Shown: in pieces, positions 58,870 through 64,000 of the stretch
Numbering within the stretch: the first letter of the stretch is position 1
How the letters are laid out: every line of letters begins with the position of its first letter
Made by a program: the position numbers and the translations under genes
The notes under the pieces: generated by a model
What the model saw: only the letters and a program-made list of their open reading frames with translations
The model's database searches: none
Told to the model about the DNA's origin: nothing
Assembly (NCBI GenBank): GCA_016801845.1
Contig: CM028921.1
Location: forward strand, 11,694,275-11,758,274
Length of the DNA: 64,000 nt
Direction: 5' to 3'
Source of the DNA: Polydactylus sextarius
Taxonomy: Eukaryota; Chordata; Actinopteri; Polynemidae

Positions 58870-61800
58870 AGCACCAGTTTATTTTCCAAATGATTAAACT
58901 CTTACACTTTTAGAGCTTTATTTCTTTTCAGTTTACCTGCATATACCTTCACCTCAATTTACATTTAAGTTTTAATATATTAATTTATATATATTTTATT
59001 TTTTTAAGAAATGTAACCGTTTTAACCCACATCTGATCCCTTTCAGAAATGACATGACCCACCTCAGCTGCTTAGTTCTACATGTCAGGAAATCACCAGA
59101 AGTTTGTAGGTCATGCCCTGAATTAGCTAGAGGGATAAGCTTGTTCATCTGCCTCCATCTGTGTTTTGATTCTCAAAGTCAAGGTCACATGTCATACAGA
59201 AATTAATTCTTGAACATGACTTGGCTTGGTGTCTTACAAACTTGAGTATTTTTTAATCATAGAGGTCTGTGCAGTTGGTCAAGTCAATTATTTTCTTCGT
59301 ATATCTTTTAGGTTGCAGAGATGTACGTTTTTTCACTCAATGACTCACTCATGGCTCACAGTGGTGGCAAATGAATAATTGACTTGATGATGGGAAGACA
59401 AGCTTATTAAGAGGCCCGTATGTGTGCAGTTATTTCCCTGTTGTTCAAAAACTACTTCTAGACTTACTACACTACAACATTTAAAAAACATTTTTTTCAA
59501 CAGTTAAATAAAACTACAATTCAAAGAAAAATAGCCCAAAGGACATTTTGTATTTGCCTGTTTTACACAATGGCCATAAAATGCACTTCTGTTTTGCACT
59601 CAGTGGCATTTCCACATATTTGGCGTTTCTCCCTGCTCATGATTCACAGATGGCCCATGAAGAGGCCCATTAACACTAGCCAGAGAGAGAAGCTGAGATG
59701 AGTTTTAAATGCTTTAAGATGGGGAGCCATCTATTTTCATCAAAGGGCAAAGTGCAGGAAGGTCAACTATTACACAGCGAGTGGTGTGTCCACTTTCCTC
59801 AGAAAGCAAATGAGCAATGTGCTTAGACAAAATCTGAATTGATGAAATTTAGCAATTTAAGCCACACCATTAAAACTTTGAATTGGCATGGATAAACGGG
59901 TTGAGGGTCCTGTAAAATGGCGGGTTATCTGTTTGCATTCATTATGGCTCTAATAAAGTTTGCTGACGTGCCAGAATGTGATTAATATTTGTTTTCATTT
60001 CATTCAAGCACTGAGATAATACACAGCAATCAATATTTAATGTTTTCAGTGAATATTTATAATTGTGCCATGAGAGATTAATTGGTTCACACAACAATCT
60101 ACATTCTCATAGTGTGTGAGAAAAGAAAAGCAAACATTTCCACTATCAGTTTTGCTGAAAAGCCAGCAGAGCTGCAAAGGTTTACATAAGCGTCATGAGC
60201 TGGAAGTTGTGTATGTGTTTAATCATGAAAAATATAATACAAAATATAATTCAGAGGTAATGCAACACATTCTCGCAGTTTGTTAGAAGCTAGGCCAAAA
60301 TATCAACACACACAATATGATCCTCATTCATATTTTCATACCATGAGAATGTACGTAATGTAATTGCTTTTAAAAGCATCAATAATTGTGTTTTTCAATA
60401 GCAAACAGAAAGCTTTTTTTATTTTTTTCATACGCTGGCTACAGTCCAACTAAGGCTTCCTAATGAAATGGATTTAATGCAAGAGCTTTGGAAGATGAGC
60501 TGACGTTACAGTTTTACTCCATGTGTAGTGGGCCTCACAGTCCAAGGTTAAGTGAGGCTGAAGTAAATGAAGTGAATATGGCTGTATTGTTTGTCTCTTA
60601 AGATTTAGAGATGGAAGTAGCAAGACATTAACTAGTGGGCTGTGGGTGGTTTAGAACATGGTTTAGACCACCCATCAATTAAAATCACAGTAAATTCCAA
60701 ATTAAATGAACACAAAGAAATACAAATACAAAGAATATGTTTGTTATTGAGCTATTGATACACCCCTGCTACACTAACATTAAAGTTAATGTAGGGGTCT
60801 TTCATTGATGTGAAAATAAAGACTAATTCATGATTTATAATGTAATTGTAACATTTAAACTATTGCACACAACATTCAATTGAAAAACTGTAAGTAATGT
60901 CTAGTTTAAATTGCTAATCTGTCACTCATCTATCAGCGTTTTTGTAATACTAAAATAGAATAGAATAGAATAAAACAACTACTGTCACTGCATGAGCAGC
61001 ACAATGAAAGTAAAAGTGCTTCTATTGAAATTGAAAGTGCAATCAGAAGGCAATCACACAACATAAAATCAAAAAAAAAAATTTCCTCCTTAAAGTCTCA
61101 ATGTGCAATTAACTGATCAATGCTTGATGACTGCTTGAGGGTTATGGTGAAGTTAAAAAAGGCAAGGTAAAAAAAAAAAAAAAAAAAAAAAAAGCTAGCC
61201 TGTGGCGGTTGGGTGAGGTCAGACGAGGTTTCTTATATCGAACTGAAATCTGTCAGCAATGCTAAAATAGGGCCATACAAAAGAGGAGGGTGGGGGCACC
61301 ATAACGACAGTTACTGATCTTGTAGATTATCAGCTCTCTGATGAATTGAACAGATTTATATCTGTGTTTGTCTTGATTTGCTGGATATTTCACCAGAGGC
61401 GCCTGATGTCTGCAATCTCTTCCTTTTTTCTGTGGTTAAAACTGATCCCTGTACTGCAGCACAACTGCATCACCGCTGCACCTCTTCACAGCGCAGCCAA
61501 AGGTCCTGTATGCTCACAACCACACCACCTGTATGCTTGGTCACACACGAGTCCACATTAGCCTCTTCCAATGATACTTCACCAAGATTCCAGGTCAATA
61601 ACACTGTACCCAACTTCATTAATCACAGTCCACAAATCCTTCCACAGTCAGGAGAGAGATCCAGGACTTTTTCTTCTAGGTCTCCAACAAGATATTTTGT
61701 TACCTCGATGAGATAACAATTATTCGATTATACGCAAACCATATTTCTGCACAAGCTGCATGCCTCTGAGTAATTAAACTACTGCTCCTGCTATGAGGCT

Positions 61801-63670
61801 AAAATAGCCACTACTCATTTGTGTGCTTGTTAAACTTTGCTTGACCCTTATCTTAAATTTGATCTTGAATTATATAAAGATAGCAATAAATTAATGACGA
61901 GCCATTGGATTTTTAGTGTCCCGTTTATGAGTTGTCATCATGTTGCCAATTAGCCCTGACGTTTGCCAGCACTACAACATTTTACCATAACAGCTCAGGA
62001 AGGAGATTTGCCACAGCTGTGCAATTTACTCAAATGGACATCCGCACTAATGTACAAGTCAATTACATCAAAAAGTTCTGCAGCCTCACACAAAGAATAA
62101 GGCTGTGAACCTCATAAATTCCAAAAGCATTGTGAAGATATAAAAGTATTTACAGGTATTGTTCGCTGGCATTTATTAAAATCAGTTATGCTTTTGCCAG
62201 CATATTGAGCATACATAACAGAAAATTGTACCTTGGATCAATGTGTGAATTCAAGGTATAAAGCTGAAAAAGTTCAGCTTTATAAATATTCAGCCAACCA
62301 CAGTAAGAACTCCCGTATCCTATGGGTATATGCTGATCACAAGCATAGCTGTACACTGCATCCACTTTACTGCAGTGCTTTAGAGGACAACATAGCCAAG
62401 AATGGTGAGCTCTAAAACTTTGCTAACTAGATAATGCCTGGCATGTCCCAGTCTGATCAATGCCATTGATTTCACTTTCCTCGAAGGGCCAGCTGGTACG
62501 ACTGTAGGCCTATTTCTGCTGTAAGATGCTGGCAGCATTGATGCCACACTCCAGGGATGTTGCTGAAATGCTGTAACCAAAAAGTAGAACTACAAAGTTA
62601 ACCAGTTTATCTAATGATATATTCCGTCACAAAGTGAGAAAAAGTTGGAGTTGCAGTTGGCAATAATGTGGGTTATTAGATATTTTTCTCTTCAGAGTTC
62701 CTTTGGGAGATGAGCAAAACATAACGGCCTTACAAAGACTTTGTCTGTCTTCCAGGGTCATTTCATGGTCCTGTTCACTGAACTGGTAACTAACTGTGAT
62801 GTTTCATCACAACAGCATGTTGTGAAGTGCTGCACTGCACAGGGCGTGGACAAGGTGAGCTGCAACTGCTATATAGCAATGCCAGCAGGGTTGTCAGCTG
62901 GGTGCACTTACTCTTTAAAGACTAATTTCTCACTTTGTCATCTTTTCACCCCAGAGACAGAGATGAGCAGCAGGTAAATTGCCCCATTCTAAGCCCACAT
63001 TCTACTGGGCAAACAGGTTTTAGTGTTGAGCGCATGATAGCTCCATCTAAGCCTCAGGGCATTGCCTCTACTCCCTTGTCTCCTTGTAGAGAAACAAATG
63101 GCAGGTTAGCCACACCCCTACAACACTGGGACCCAATGGTCCCATAGAGAAGTTCACTGAAAGCCAATGAAATCAGTAAATGGAGGCAAGGCACCAATCC
63201 ATTAGAGACAATTAATGCATGCTGTCCTCAATTGACCAGTGCAACCAGTTGCAGCAACTAGGGGATATTAAAGCCAATGAATCTTGTTTGACACTTACTT
63301 GGCCAGGAAAGGATAGATCAAGAATGCTGAATACTATCTCACATACATTTAGGGTGTTTCAACCCAGAAATGCCATGAACCAGAATAGCCTCATTTGAAG
63401 GGTGAATGTTGAATGTGATACAGCTTCATGAAACTTTTGATATGACATGAGACCTCCCATGCTCTAATTTTAGGTTAAAGTGTATACCTCAGTCATAGAA
63501 GGAAAAATGCCCTTCTCCAGTTTGTAAAGACATTGTGTAGTAACATTAATAGTAACTACCTCCTTAACTTACTGATCTTGCACATTTATTTTTAAAGAAT
63601 CAGTATAAAATTTCAAAACCTTTGTATGTGATGTAATGACTAGTGGTTGCTATTCTGCTAATATGCAACT
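58870..63670. other. noncoding stretch, no gene seen
   Basis: AT-rich, with poly-A at 61169-61193 and short AGAAT repeats near 60955-60970. No exon recognised. Confidence 0.6.
61169..61193 (+). repeat. poly-A tract (25)
   Basis: Uninterrupted A25 after ggcaaggt. It may be a retroposon tail, but no recognisable body precedes it. Confidence 0.8.
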
Positions 63671-63674
63671 ATAT

Positions 63675-63770
63675 TTACCGTGTTGATCTGAATATAGTAT
63701 GACCCTGACTATAAGACGACCCCTCTTTTTCAAGACACATATTTGGAAAAATTAGTGAGCGAGCCCATGT
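63675..63770 (+). repeat. dispersed repeat fragment ('gactataagacgacccc' type)
   Basis: gtgttgatctgaatatagta, tgaccctgactataagacga, then cccctctttttcaagac. The opposite strand reads gtcttatagtcagggtcata. This phrase recurs in many fish genomes, as recalled; the family was not named. Confidence 0.45.
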
Positions 63771-63807
63771 CCAGTAGTAACAAACATGCAACATCCAGAA
63801 GCAGATG

Positions 63808-63972
63808 TTTTTTTTTTTTTTTTATCATTTTTTGTTGGTGATTTTTGCCTTTAATATAGGGACACTGTAAAGAGAAAGGAATGGAGTAGAGCACACACAG
63901 GAAAGCTTGTCTGGATGGAGATTTGAACTCGCGGACACCTGCTTAACCACTTGGCTATCTAGGTGGCCCCTA
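63808..63972 (-). mobile_element. tRNA-derived SINE
   Basis: Reading the minus strand from about 63972: an A-box-like TAGCCAAGTGGTTAAG (63957-63942), a B-box-like GAGTTCAAATC (about 63931-63921), a pyrimidine-rich body (tttcctgtgtgtgctctact, ccattcctttctctttacag), an AATATTAAAGGCAAAAATC-like segment and a terminal A16 (T run at 63808-63823 on the plus strand). This is the layout of the common teleost tRNA-SINE ending ...ataaaggc(a)aaaa...A(n). The gap between the boxes is only about 10 nt, much shorter than in a tRNA, so the head appears internally deleted. Confidence 0.7.
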
Positions 63973-64000
63973 GGAGTGATGTTTAACATGCATGTGAGCG

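Noticed and set aside
63918..63972. Possible functional tRNA gene
   Set aside because: The A and B boxes are too close, there is no acceptor-stem pairing, and a SINE body with A tail follows.
1..64000. CRISPR arrays, bacterial operons, phage or insertion sequences
   Set aside because: Repeats present are microsatellites and eukaryotic retroposons; genes are intron-containing. No prokaryotic feature is supported.

Overview
The window reads as genomic DNA of a ray-finned (teleost) fish. It is AT-rich, with small exons bounded by GT-AG introns, long (CA)n, (TA)n and poly-A/poly-T tracts, and many fragments of repeat families typical of teleosts (L2 and L1 LINE tails, a tRNA-derived SINE, the 'gctaacattagcatgctaac' repeat). 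Nothing looks prokaryotic. Most open frames in it are chance or lie in repeats.

Two protein-coding genes can be supported, both on the minus strand. At the left edge are the first two coding exons of pdhx, the E3-binding component X of the mitochondrial pyruvate dehydrogenase complex (exon 1 at 3703-3838, exon 2 at 686-769); the remaining exons lie beyond base 1. About 7.6 kb upstream of it is a complete eight-coding-exon ehf gene (11426-15220), encoding an epithelial ETS factor of 275 residues with a pointed (PNT/SAM) domain and a C-terminal ETS domain. All its splice sites and phases close perfectly. The order and relative orientation of ehf and pdhx match the EHF-APIP-PDHX block on human chromosome 11p13, but I cannot find an apip gene between them. 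The interval instead holds a CpG-rich patch with a perfect CRE, an orphan 99-codon open frame, and repeats.

From 15.3 kb to 64 kb (about 48 kb upstream of ehf) I see no convincing host protein-coding gene. This gene-poor tract holds LINE remnants (28.6-28.9, 29.9-30.1 and 58.1-58.9 kb), teleost dispersed repeats, microsatellites, a G-quadruplex-like run, one weak exon-like frame near 38.2 kb and a SINE at the right edge. It may carry ehf 5' noncoding exons and distal enhancers, but sequence alone does not show this.

I found no clear new biological system. The items most worth a second look are the compact symmetric-exon structure of ehf with a CA repeat next to its last donor, a uORF overlapping the ehf start codon, the apparently missing apip, a perfect 15-bp-arm hairpin at 9070-9102 and the orphan frame at 4616-4915.
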